From Pleurotus djamor (taxonomy: Eukaryota > Basidiomycota > Agaricomycetes > Agaricales > Pleurotaceae), in assembly GCA_029747585.1 (NCBI GenBank), contig JAPEVF010000096.1, forward strand, positions 1 through 64,000: DNA of 64,000 bases. The letters run 5' to 3'. The translations under genes were made by a program, and so were the position numbers. The notes beneath the pieces were generated by a model that saw nothing but the letters and a program-made list of their open reading frames with translations, searched no databases and was not told the DNA's origin. Within the stretch, counting starts at the first letter, position 1, and every line of letters begins with the position of its first letter. This document shows positions 1 through 10,026 of this stretch, piece after piece.

Positions 1-253
1 CATGTGACTGGATCTGTTCCATGAATTGGACGACTGCGACATCGCGTACGGCTTGTGAGACATCGGTATAATTCTCGATCTGCTGGTACAAGAGCCGCCC
101 AGCCTCTCCTCTAGTGATTTCGGCTTGTTTGAAACGTTCAACGATGCTTTCCAACTCTTTGACTCGTTCGGCATTGAAGATTCCTGGTTCGTTGGAGGCT
201 CCTGATCCACTACCTCCAGACGTTCCAGCAGGGTCGGTTTCATTTCCAGACAT
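1..253 (-). CDS. N-terminal fragment of an unidentified protein, possibly transposon-associated
   Basis: An uninterrupted minus-strand frame opens with an ATG at 251-253 and runs off the left edge. About 84 residues are visible. The first 25 are rich in Gly, Ser, Asn and Glu; the rest is a charged helical stretch (motifs NAERVKELESIVERFKQ and YTDVSQAVRDVAVVQFMEQI). From memory, short acidic helical N-termini of this type head many multi-copy, retroelement-linked proteins in mushroom genomes, and a transposon-like element lies 350 bp upstream. That link is only suggestive. No domain is recognisable in the visible part, so no function is assigned. Confidence 0.45.
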   Translation of the reverse strand, partial: MSGNETDPAGTSGGSGSGASNEPGIFNAERVKELESIVERFKQAEITRGEAGRLLYQQIENYTDVSQAVRDVAVVQFMEQIQSH

Positions 254-605
254 AAAGATATGAGAGTGTAATCTCGATACGATTTCGTAGAAATTGTTGT
301 TAAAAAAGACAGAAAGAAGAGGTCGATACGTAGAGGAGAGAGAAGAAGAAAGGTGATCTCTTTGATAGAAGACGAAAGGAATATACGGTACTTGGAGAAC
401 AAGAGAGGGTCTGAGACATACGGGTATAAACTGATACGGAGAAGCCGGTTGGCTGTACCCCAGGAGTCGCGACGAGGGCCTGACTGCCTGGTAAGCGAGG
501 AGGGTCGTAGGACTCTCCTGTAGCCTGTAGGTCAATCCATGGGAGGCTCTGAGGATCATTGAACTCGAGTAAATATGAATATTTAAACACGATAAATTTC
601 GCAGC

Positions 606-1302
606 AGTTCGCAGCTAGGCTCGTGACCAGCCTGTCTATGATATTGTCGATAGACAGGCTGGTCGATCTGAGTTTAAACCTCGCAGACGAGCGGAATGTC
701 AAAGATCTGTCAGATTTCTGACAGAATAGCCACGTTTCTGCTTATGTACGCAGAAAACGTGGTTGGTCACGAAAGACCTCCTGAAGAGCTCCTACAACGA
801 CAACAGTCTGATGCGACCCAGATTTACTACGTAGCTGCGGCTCTAAGCTACAGATAGTACTGAAGAAGCATTATTGTAGATAATTCTGGACATAAACAGA
901 CCCTTTGAGCAAGGACTAATGGTTTGGTCGCTAGTTTCGCCCCTTTACTCCCTAAAGCTCCCCTGAAGTTGATGTGAGCTCGCATTGCAGGAATGTTGGA
1001 CCTCGGTCTAATTGTAAATGCCATAGAATATAGTAATTCTATAGTTTTCTGCGGATTCTGAGATTTATATAGCTCTAAAGAGCATAAAATGTGGAGATTT
1101 TCGTCAAACGCGCGTTTCTGAGGAGGACCAGCCTGTGCGTACGTAAGCGAAAACGTGGCAAAAAAAACGTGGCAATTCTGTCAAAACCTTGACAGGCCGC
1201 TCCTCTGCGAGGTTTAAACTCAGATCGACCAGGCCGTCTATCGACGGTCTCCTTTTTAAGCGACGACCTCATAGCGGTCTGGTTACGAGGCTAGTTCGCA
1301 GC
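606..1302. mobile_element. Non-autonomous MULE-like DNA transposon (long-TIR MITE) with its 10-bp target duplication
   Basis: The segment 616-1292 has imperfect terminal inverted repeats of roughly 170 bp. Their core GGTCGATCTGAGTTTAAACC at 661-680 recurs in reverse complement near 1209-1228. Blocks around TGACAGAAT and GCCACGTTT also match in order. The element is flanked by the direct repeat AGTTCGCAGC at 606-615 and 1293-1302, which fits a target-site duplication. Long inverted repeats plus a 9-11 bp duplication are the known hallmarks of Mutator-like elements. The centre (about 780-1090) has no useful reading frame, so the copy is non-autonomous. Some similarity between the sequences just outside the repeat ends leaves the exact borders slightly uncertain. 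Confidence 0.72.
626..663. repeat. Perfect 14-bp stem palindrome inside the left terminal repeat
   Basis: ACCAGCCTGTCTAT at 626-639 pairs exactly with ATAGACAGGCTGGT at 650-663 around a 10-nt spacer. The matching place in the right arm (about 1228-1283) keeps part of the palindrome but has diverged. Such subterminal hairpins are common in fold-back type transposons. A role in transposase binding is inference. Confidence 0.75.
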
Positions 1303-1527
1303 CCGTCCGAAGCAAGTCCGAAGAGGCCTTCGCCATTGTTCTGTTCTGCAAATACAAGTACACAAGAATTCTATATGTCTCTTCGTAAATACGCTACTCT
1401 ACTCGTACAGCCATGATAAAATCGACAAGTCGTTGGATGTTGTATGTATATAATCCTTTAAACCCCATAAATAATACAAAAAAGTCGTAAGATGCACCAC
1501 AAGAAATCATCAGTGCGAGGGTGCATG

Positions 1528-2433
1528 TCATCTCCGGGGTGATGCCCCTCTAGCGTAAGCGTCGTGTCGAACGATTCTCTGTGAGCGCCCGCGTTCGTGT
1601 TGTACAGCAGCCGTGGGCTGTCGGGGGGAACGTGAATGGCTTTGGCTTCGTTGAGGATGTTTGGTGTAGGATTTCTCCCGGTACACCGCGGCTTTGTTTG
1701 ATGGCTTGCCTCCTGGACCGGGAAGACCAGCAGCACGATATCTATTGAACCAAGCGCACGAGGTGACAGGGCCATACCACATGTGTTCACTACAGAGGTT
1801 ATATGAAACCGGTCAGTGATTTGATGAAAGGGTGATGGTAATGAAGACGTACTCTCCAGACCGGTGTCGGATCAGTGCCAGAGCCAGCAGTGTGAAGAAT
1901 GAGAATAGCACTGTGAAAATTTGGGTCTTGGTTAGATTGTGTGAAGAAACGGTAATGTGGTGGAGATAAACATACGAAGGATAGCGTTCATTAATGCGAA
2001 AGTCATGAGGACACGGTACATCGCTTGGTATTGATCGGTTTGGACTGGAACGTGGATAAGCGACCGGGGGATTGTGTACAGAGAACAATGGTGGCTCACA
2101 GGCAGCAATTGACTCGTCCATGGGAACGACATCAGACTCTGATGCGAAGCACTCGACATCCGCATCTTGCGACTCTGACGTGGTCAAGTAGACACCCAAA
2201 ACTACAGGCAGATTTAAGAAAAAGCGACAGAGAGAGATAGATATGAGGGACGCACCAAGCCATAAGATTCCCGCAAGACCCAAACAAGCCAACTCTATTC
2301 TCGTGGATATTGGATTTCTTTCCTTGAAGATGAAGCTGAACGCCAGCAGACATATTATGATGACCATGCTAGCAGTGCAGACGAAAATCGCAAATGGTAC
2401 AAATCGAGCTAGGTCGAACGAGTTAGTTAGCAT
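1528..2433 (-). CDS. MARVEL-like four-helix membrane protein
   Basis: Four exons give a small integral membrane protein. Exon 1 starts at ATG 2431-2433 (MLTNSFDLARFVPFAI) and carries two membrane helices, ending LGLAGILWLGA. Exon 2 contains the hallmark SESQDADVECF. After an intron whose acceptor is ccag, exon 3 reads TDQYQAMYRVLMTFALMNA (helix 3). Exon 4a continues VLFSFFTLLALALIRHRSG (helix 4). The last exon starts HMWYGPVTSCAWFNRY and ends at the stop 1528-1530 in a basic tail. The order helix-helix-loop-helix-helix, the GILWL motif and the HMWYGPVTS tail fit a fungal MARVEL-like family of unknown function, presumably plasma-membrane or vesicle located. An upstream in-frame ATG exists but would force a charged N-terminus containing an ambiguous base at 2445. 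Confidence 0.72.
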
Positions 2434-3900
2434 CCCCCCAAAAANTTTTCGGAGACGCGTACTGAGATCGGAGGAAGCCAGTATTTGCTGGAAATGGCCA
2501 GCCATGGCCAGACATATTACAGTGAAGAGTAAAACCGAGCCTACATTCAGAAAAAGATCAAACTATGAGGAAACGTCGAGCAAGTCGGAGAACACAACGA
2601 ACTGACCATAAATACAAGACCTAATTGTGTTGAAGAGAGTCATCCCTGGTGCTCTTGATTTGAAAACCGCGAATGCTCTGGTGAGCGGGTTTGAAGGGGG
2701 GTTGGTTGTGGACGAGGAGGAAGCATTGTGGTGCAGGGACCGCATGATAAATAGGATGGGCTCGGCGGGGGACCAATCAAGAACACGAGGCTACCATGAA
2801 GCTTTCTCGGGCAAGCAGGGAAGAGGAGGAGAACGGGCACGGCACACAAAAAATTGATACCTCCGAAATCGAGGGTGCTCGTGGTCCGGGTCTTTGTCCT
2901 GAAGAGCTCCAAGCACTGCCAAAGCCTTAAGAAAGCTGAGATGACAAGCTTGTTGCGAGGATGCTACGTGGTCGAGGACAGCAGCAGATGTGAGTCCGCA
3001 ACTCTTGCCAGCAAGCAACTCAGTCTTCACAACATCAACCATAGAAACTTTCCGCTTTCCCACCAACAATGGACATCCCCTCCGCACATGAGAAGAGCAA
3101 AAAACATTGATCGAATGTGACTCCGATGCCTCGAGGCAGAAAACACACCAAGTCGCATGGTAACAGGGTCGAAACCTTGAGCTGGCTCGGATTGCTTGTC
3201 GCCCCCTTTATCCTAATCATCTCCTGTTCTTACCCCTTTGCAAAATAGTACAGCATAAAGAGGTCGAAAAAACAGAGTGAGTGACTTCCCGTAACCTTTG
3301 ATAGCCTTTTATTCGCCTGAATAACATAGAATGTTCGAGTGGTCCACCTGCCGACACCCGAAATCTACACATCCTCTCCTTGTAAAGTTCTATTCTGATT
3401 CTACTAGTAGGAGTCCAAATTATAGTCTACGAAGGGGGGGAGTATCCCCCTCATGCAGATTACACTCTGGCAAAATTTACACTTTTGAAACAATGCTCTC
3501 TCCTTCGCGTTATTTGGGACGTGCACTACCATGTCTGGGTCCATGAACCATGGGTTAACACTTTGATCTCCATCCACAGACCTCCCCGAAGTGCCTGCAT
3601 CAGTGGTACTTCAGTTCTCCTTCATTAGCCCAACGAATCCGCGTGCACGAGTCCTCCCTTTCCAACGGGGTCGACCGCATCTCCAACCCCGAATAATAGC
3701 TCTACAGCTCCAACTGCTTGTATAGGGTCTCCACTCTACCCTTCGAAGTGCAACGGACCGTGATCCATGGTACAAAAAGCACCAATCCATCAAGTACTAC
3801 TCAGTGGTGACCCGATCTAAGCAACAACGGAGTAAAAAACAAAACAACCTACCATCATCGTATCCTCCAACGATTTGCTTTGTAAAAGACTCAAGCTAGC
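2434..3900. other. 1.5-kb stretch without a recognisable gene
   Basis: Only short overlapping frames on both strands are present. The longest minus frame (2791-3087) has some protein-like composition (KTELLAGKSCGLTSAAVLDH) but no recognised domain, clear splice partners or start context. No repeat or RNA gene was seen. Confidence 0.4.
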
Positions 3901-3901
3901 G

Positions 3902-4378
3902 TTAACCGAAAAGAACTGCGGTTGGTGGAGGAATCGCTGTTGGCCAACAGCGGATCCAGTGAGCGTGATCAAGCTCCTTCAACTTCGCAACCCCGACCGG
4001 CAGATCAACATCACGACTGCTTTCAATGCCGTGAATCTGGATAAACCGTGACGCCGGTGTGCTCGAAGATGAAGAAGAATTAGAAATATGTTGCCCAATG
4101 CAGTATTGGAGTGTACTGTATGTCGTCTGCCCATGTTCCTCTTCACAGCTTATGATGCCATCCTCACAGAGCTTTATCTTATCTGCTCTAAATCGAGCTA
4201 ATCTTGTTTGCGAGTCGACTCGAGGTTCTTGGCGACGAACTCGAGCTGACTCGAGTTTATTTAAGTAAGGGTCGAACGTCGAACGCTTGACCTGGACGCC
4301 AGCCTCGAGGTAAAAAACACCGCCACTCAAACAATCGGGGCCTGACAAGGTGCAGATAATCTCGCCATTTGCGGCCAT
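3902..4378 (-). CDS. 158-codon ORF directly abutting, in frame, the stop of acetoacetyl-CoA synthetase
   Basis: The ATG at 4376-4378 directly follows the TAA (4379-4381) of the synthetase in the same frame, and the frame then stays open to 3902. The product would start MAANGEIICTLSGPDC, has a mixed charged middle and a Ser run near residue 100. It has no domain I recognise and no peroxisomal SKL-like C-terminus. It could be a chance open frame in the 3' region, a readthrough extension, or a small gene. The stop context TAA-ATG lacks the TGA-CTA readthrough motif known from other fungi, which argues against programmed readthrough. Confidence 0.3.
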   Translation of the reverse strand: MAANGEIICTLSGPDCLSGGVFYLEAGVQVKRSTFDPYLNKLESARVRRQEPRVDSQTRLARFRADKIKLCEDGIISCEEEHGQTTYSTLQYCIGQHISNSSSSSSTPASRFIQIHGIESSRDVDLPVGVAKLKELDHAHWIRCWPTAIPPPTAVLFG

Positions 4379-7300
4379 TTATTTCGTCTTTACTTCAGCT
4401 CGTAACGCCTCTCCAAGCACACTGTACTCTGCCAGACATTCAGGATTCCGTAGCGTGGCTGGGTTGATGATGGACACGGATGCACCGTTTATTATCTAGA
4501 TTAGGTATAATTAGATCACCCAGGACACGTTGAGACAGCGCGCACTTGCCTTTTTCACAGGAACCTCAACGCGTTTGGAGTTGAGCGTGTATGGGATATC
4601 CTGTACTTGAAGGATCTACACCCACATTCAGTCGGTGACCCCCGGGGGAACTAGTGATAAAACATACCTTCGAGGGCACATGCCTTGGGCTCCTTCTAGA
4701 CCTCACCGCTCCTCGTATGTCCTTCTCCAACTCCTCAGACAGTTTATGTCCATCTGGAAGTTTCACGAAAAGTACGACCCTTTCATCCGTCCCCCCATCG
4801 ATGGATTGCCCCACTGCTACCGAGTCCACGATAACATGCGACGCGTCACGAGCCGTCGCTTCGGAAAAGCATGTCTCTATCACATCATACAGTTCCGCTG
4901 ATCCAAACCTTACGCCTCCAGGATTCAGCACTCCATCCGATCGGCCCAACATAACCATACCACCAGCATTATCACCCCTAGATTCCGTGATAACAATATG
5001 ATCGCCGTGGTCTGACAAGAAACAGTCAAGTTAGCCGCCGATTCCTCTACATCCAAACAAAGACAACATTGGAACCATCACTCACACCAAACACCACTGA
5101 ATTCGGAAAAGTAGGACTGTTGGAATCGAGTTTGTGCCGCCTTCACAGCCGCTTCATCACCGAATCCAGGTAACGGCCAGAAACCTATCGGCATGCACGG
5201 AAATGGCTTCACGCAGACGAGTTCGCCGTTTTCCCCGGGAGGATTGGACTCGCCTGAGGGTGAGAAGCTTTCTACCGCCATACCTAGCATCCGACATTGA
5301 ATCTCGCCTCGATAAACCGGTAGTGCCGAGCACATTCCCGCGAATAGAGAACATATGTCAGTTCCCCCTTTAAACCGGCAACAGGTCAGGATAAATGGAT
5401 TCACCCAGTCCTAATGATATGATGTGGGGTGGGTAGAACCGAGACTTACCGGTGATGGATCCCAACAATACATTGGGATGAATCTTCTCATACACGTAAT
5501 CGTACAAAGCCGGTGCGAGAGGAGAACCAGTAGAATATATATGCCGGAGCGTACGCAGACTGTGCTTCTCACGAGGAATATAGTTTTTCTGAAAGGAATG
5601 CAGTCAGTGAAACCGCGGGTACTCGGTCATAATGAATTGACATCACCGAGAGTTGGTCAATGTACTTGGCGCTCGTACCAAAGATACTAATCCCCAATTC
5701 ATCTGTCAACTTCCACAAGTATCCAGGATCACGGAGTGGGCTCCCATCATAAAGGACCAATGTGCATCCAATCGTCAGACCACTGACAAGGAAGTTCCAC
5801 ATCATCCAGCCCCTAGATGGCCGTCAAGATTATTGCCAGTTCCGTTTTGGAGAAGAGAGAAGTACGAACGTGGTAGTGTAGTAGAAAAACACATCATTGG
5901 GTCGTATATCTCCGCAGATCATGAGCTCTTTCTTCAACTGCAGCAGCATGCCACCTACGCGGTGGACGATAGGTCTACACGCGTATGACGTATTGAACCA
6001 TGAAGATCAAGGTGATGGGCTTACTTTGGTCGGCCTGGAATCGAGCATTGAGCTAGTCACAAGGCCACCATCGCATCCCACACACATACCTGTCGTCCCA
6101 GAGCTGAATAGTATCCACAGAGGCCAGTCAAACGTAGTTCGATGCCACTCTATCTCCCCGGACGCGGCTCTCCCAAGCTTTGTAACTCGGCCTTCCTCAA
6201 CGTAGCTCTCCCATGAAACCCAATCGTCTGACCACCCCACATGCTCAGCAGCCTGTGGTATGGCGTGGATGATAATGACTTTCGGTGCCAAGTCCTTCTT
6301 CGACAGCTCGGCCACAAGACGCGTTACTTTTGGCAGATGCGGGTGGACTTTAGCGTTGTATCTGTGTGAAACAAGCTTGAGTTAGTCGTATAGATAACTC
6401 GGGGACGAAGGAACGCCGAATGGGTCCAGAACACTGACACTACCGCGTCCACCGCGAAGATGAATTTCGGTTGGACTTGTTCAAAGCTACGCGGGGGAAG
6501 AAGACATCAGGCATGGGAAAGGGTGGTTGTTGTCGAGCTCGACTAACCGCTCTAGCACCCCGTCAGGTCCAAAATCGGCTGCCGCACTGACCCAAATGCC
6601 TCCCAAAGCGGTCGTAGCGAGGCAAGCTGCGACATCTTCCTAAAAATGGAGTGATTGTGAGCGTTCTGCGAGATGATCGCTCTGAGACAACGAGGAATTC
6701 ATATGATGAGACAAAGCCGCGAGGAGACATCCATAGCGTTGCTGACTGCCAAAGACCGCAGTATGACGACGAACGTTCGGTGATCCCCTTGCTTGTCAAG
6801 GGTTCTCGCGCACCCATAATTGAAGCCTTTGTTTACTTATTTACTGCTGTTTTATTCAGTCGCCGTTGCCCTTTGTCACTAATCGATTGTTCCTGTCTAC
6901 GCGTCGTCTGCGTAGTGACCAGTTTGCCCCCATATCGGCGGATAACTAATCCTACTTGCCCTTCTCGAATTATATCCATACGCGTTCCCCTCGCATTTCA
7001 GATCTCTGTGCTCTGGCATACTCGGTCACCACACACACCTCTTTTCTCGTATTCCACCAAATGTGTGCGTTTGTCAAATCGGCTAATCGCAACTCTCAGC
7101 ATTCTTGCTGAAGTATCGGCAGAGAACTTTTTCTCTCCTCTGAAGCCGGATGGACGACCGAAACTCCGTTTACGCCGAGGTTTACTGAAGTGAAGCTCTC
7201 GTTCCAAGGCGATCCCGCGATGATTGAAGGGTGCTACTCGGACTGGGACGTCGTCATCAAGAACGCTGGGATACTCCAAGGATTGATAGCAAAGCCTAAT

Positions 7301-8962
7301 ACTGCTCGAACGGGTTAGGTTATTACAGGGTAAGATGGGGTGATTAAATTGAAGTGCCGTCATATCCTCTTTACCATAAGTTTTTGGTGATTGAAGTCGT
7401 CAAATCGAGGGCTCACTTTGAATATGTTCCTTGACTCCAGGAGTTGGAAAATGACGACAAGCCGGACGAGGACGAACTGACCGCTGAGGAGCAGGAGTTA
7501 AAAGGTATGTGCTCTGGATCATTGTATCCGATGCCGTGGCTCAGGTTTTGATGAACAGCTTGGAGCATTGAAAATTGGCCTGCCTACACAACAGACGCTC
7601 AAGACGCTCTGAAGAGATTGCGAGACATGGAGTTTCCGACCCACAAGGTCAATCCAGTTCGTATCTTTGACCAGCTCGGTCTGGTCCCGCCTTTGTAGTA
7701 TAGGCGTCGACTACCCGGTGCAATCGTGGCCATCAAATTCACTCTGAAATACCACCGTATCAACAAGAAGGATTGTGTCCTCGACACGTTTAGTGCGGAT
7801 ATATCGTGTGTATCGATATCTTGCGTTCCGCCTATTCAAACAACGCCAAAGCGGAAGACGTACTCTATGAGGTCAGCGCGTCAGAGCCCCAACAAAAGAC
7901 GGGCTTTGGGTGGTTAATGGTATGTCATCGTTCCTACTGCCCGAACTCTATCCTCATCATGTAGTGCCACAGACTCACCAATGCACTTTGAGTTCCTCAC
8001 TTGCACCGACGTTCTTTCATAAAGCGTTTATGGACGATGCGATCCTTACTTTATATGTTCCATGGACTGATCGTTCTGGATCACATCTCACCACATTGCC
8101 TACGTTAATGCTTACTTATATCCCTGTCTCGTCTCTTCAACAAAACGTAGCGTTGCTTGCGGTAGTGTATGGACCACTTCCCCATGGACTTTATGTTTCC
8201 TTAGCTGTTATGTGTACAAATGAGACTGCCTCATTCTGCATGCCATGTTGTCACGCACCAGCACTTCATCTCAAGCAAGGGTGTTGCCGCGGCATGCGGC
8301 ACTTTCGAGTTGCACGAGAATCACGAAATGCCTGTGGTCCAAGTCCATCGGTCCAGTGGCGATGCAGTAGATAGTGATATGGCTTGATTGGAGAAGAAGA
8401 CGCGTAGGTACATACAATGCAATTGGAGCAGTACGCGCCAACCCTGTCTCCAGGCTTGAGGCCGTGCAACAGCAATGCTGATGCAACGTTTGCAACCGTC
8501 TCGTAGAGCGAGGCATATGACACCTTTCGTAACAGCGGATCGGGCAAGTCTTGGGTAGGCTCAGCTAGATGGTATTAGAAGACGCGGTGAATTCCTTCTG
8601 CCTCACTCGGGGAAGACTTGGCAAGCAGAGAACGCACTAGCTTGAATGAGAGCAATCTTCTCGTGGCTACGCTCGCGAAGCATGTTCTCCGCCCAGTTTA
8701 GCTTTGCACCGCTGAACCACGCTGGGTTATCGTTCGGACGTGCGTCAACGTCGACGACATGACTACCCTTGTCTCCAATGACGCCAGTCGCGTCCCACAC
8801 AAGATCCCAAAAGTGGTCAAGGTTGTTGGTCGACCAGTGGTACAGATCAGCGTATGACGTTAGGGACGAGTGATGCTTGGAGTTGACAAGATCTCTAAAG
8901 CGAAAAACGGCTGATTCTTCTGCATTTGTTGGCTGATACAACGCGTCGTTCGATACGACCAT
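4379..8962 (-). CDS. Acetoacetyl-CoA synthetase
   Basis: This enzyme uses ATP and CoA to activate acetoacetate in the cytosol, returning it to sterol and lipid synthesis. It belongs to the acyl-adenylate-forming superfamily. The ATG at 8960-8962 (MVVSNDALYQPTNAEE) starts about a dozen exons. Landmarks in order: N-terminal lid motif FSGAKLNWAENML; LKPGDRVGAYCSNCI; EDVAACLATTALGGIWVSAA; FEQVQPKFIFAVDAVV; the AMP-binding P-loop WILFSSGTTG at about 6085-6120; TGWMMWNFLVSGL; KFKGGTDICSLF; VMLGRSDGVLNPGGVRFGSA; the catalytic-lysine region SPRHVPSK; and the last exon, which ends LGEALRAEVKTK before TAA 4379-4381. All core motifs are present, so the gene looks intact. One intron (6640-8415) is 1,776 nt against about 50-70 nt for the rest. 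Confidence 0.93.
6640..8415 (-). other. Oversized intron of the acetoacetyl-CoA synthetase gene with probable inserted DNA
   Basis: The donor GTATGT follows the codons for SNCI and the acceptor TTTTTAG precedes EDVAAC, so splicing restores the conserved protein. Inside, on the opposite (+) strand, several stretches look like degraded or captured coding sequence. One is near 7175-7320 (TEVKLSFQGDPAMIEGCYSD), one near 7590-7700 (motif IGLPTQQTLK), one at 7726-7917, and a 154-codon open frame lies at 7910-8374. None is recognised. No terminal inverted repeat or target duplication was found by eye. Confidence 0.7.
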
Positions 8963-9387
8963 TTTTGAGCTAGGAAGCTGTTGAGATCTTGAGAAATGAG
9001 ACGATGTGGGGACAAGTCTTGGCGCGAATTGGAAGAACAACGCATGGACCCTGAAAAGCCTCAGAAAAGGTGGTCCCGATTTGGCCCAAATTTTTCGTGC
9101 ATCATCTGGGTAAAAAAGGCAAGATTTTCCGAGGAAAGTGGGGACGACAGGATTTGCCCGAAAAAGTGACCTTCATCGCAAAGGATTCTATATTGCTGTG
9201 GCTGGCGCAGAAGTACTAGGGTAGTCACGCTGAGCTACGCCATTAGCTACTGAGAGTCCCAAGTCATTCATTTACAAACTCAAGTAGCATACTCAATAAA
9301 TCACTGAGGTTATCCAATATCGTGGGGTTTGAGGAGGAGGTCGACGTGAAGCACCAAGCTTTTGGGGCGTTTCGGGACTGTCAGGAC
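8963..9387. promoter_or_regulatory. Upstream region of acetoacetyl-CoA synthetase
   Basis: This 425-bp gap lies between the synthetase start and the stop of the next minus-strand gene, so it must hold the synthetase promoter. No convincing TATA box, operator or repeat was seen. Confidence 0.4.
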
Positions 9388-9946
9388 TCAAGTACATGAG
9401 CCGGTCTGGTGCTCCAGAGGCCGGCCAACCGGCTTTTGGACGACCTCTTCGTACCACTCGACAACGACATCGGTGACCTGGGCGTCATTATGGATACGAA
9501 GGATGGCAGGAGTAGCATCCCCAAGAGTCGTCACACTCGCCGAATTGGGCGGAACACCAATCCATACCACAATCGGACCAAATCTTTCCTTCTCCTCCTT
9601 GCCGTCCTCAACGATCGCAAAGCGAGCCGTCGTCAGCGAAGAATACCTGATAGCACGGTCTTTCAACAAATCTAGGATTTGAGGGGCAACGTAACACCAC
9701 ACAGCGTTAAGCCGTGTGCCAAAGACACCATGGATACTCTTGATTGGGATTTTGATGAAGTGCGTTTCAGGTGCTGGGATGGAGAAGGGGTTGGTCTCGA
9801 GATCGGACCGCCAGAGAAGTTTGGGAGGGTCGCCAGAGATGCCATGGTACCAGAAGTAACTCTCGAACTCGGAAATCAAGTCAGGCGCGATGACAGTGTG
9901 TGCATCTGAGTTGTTGCTGAGTTGTGAGTAACGGGTCTCGGCCTCA
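9388..9946 (-). CDS. Member of an unnamed multi-copy fungal protein family, 5' exons unresolved
   Basis: A long frame reads LSEAETRYSQLSNNSDAH, then FESYFWYHGISGDPPKLLWR, HGVFGTRLNAVWCYVAPQI, RFGPIVVWIGVPPNSASV and ITDV-like AQVTDVVVEWYEEVV, ending at 9388. The block order matches, from memory, a large family of basidiomycete proteins of unknown function (WIGV and ITDVDI motifs). In other members the protein continues far beyond this point, whereas here it stops about 20 residues later, so this copy may be truncated. The visible exon probably begins after the acceptor cttag near 9946. The upstream exons could not be fixed because the region 9950-10600 carries no clear partner. Confidence 0.5.
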
Positions 9947-10026
9947 CTAAGACTGGCAGAACAGTGCCCACAGCGTCCGGACGGGATGCTGCATTTGAGA
10001 CAGTCGAGGATGAAGCACATACACAA

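Noticed and set aside
300..590. 96-codon minus-strand ORF upstream of the edge gene
   Set aside because: It begins with GTG and has no ATG, no splice partner was found, and part of its composition is simple T-rich sequence. It may be 5' untranslated region.
3902..4381. Programmed stop-codon readthrough producing a peroxisomal synthetase isoform
   Set aside because: The stop context is TAA-ATG, not TGA-CTA, and the extension ends AVLFG without a peroxisomal signal. The ORF is kept only as an open question.
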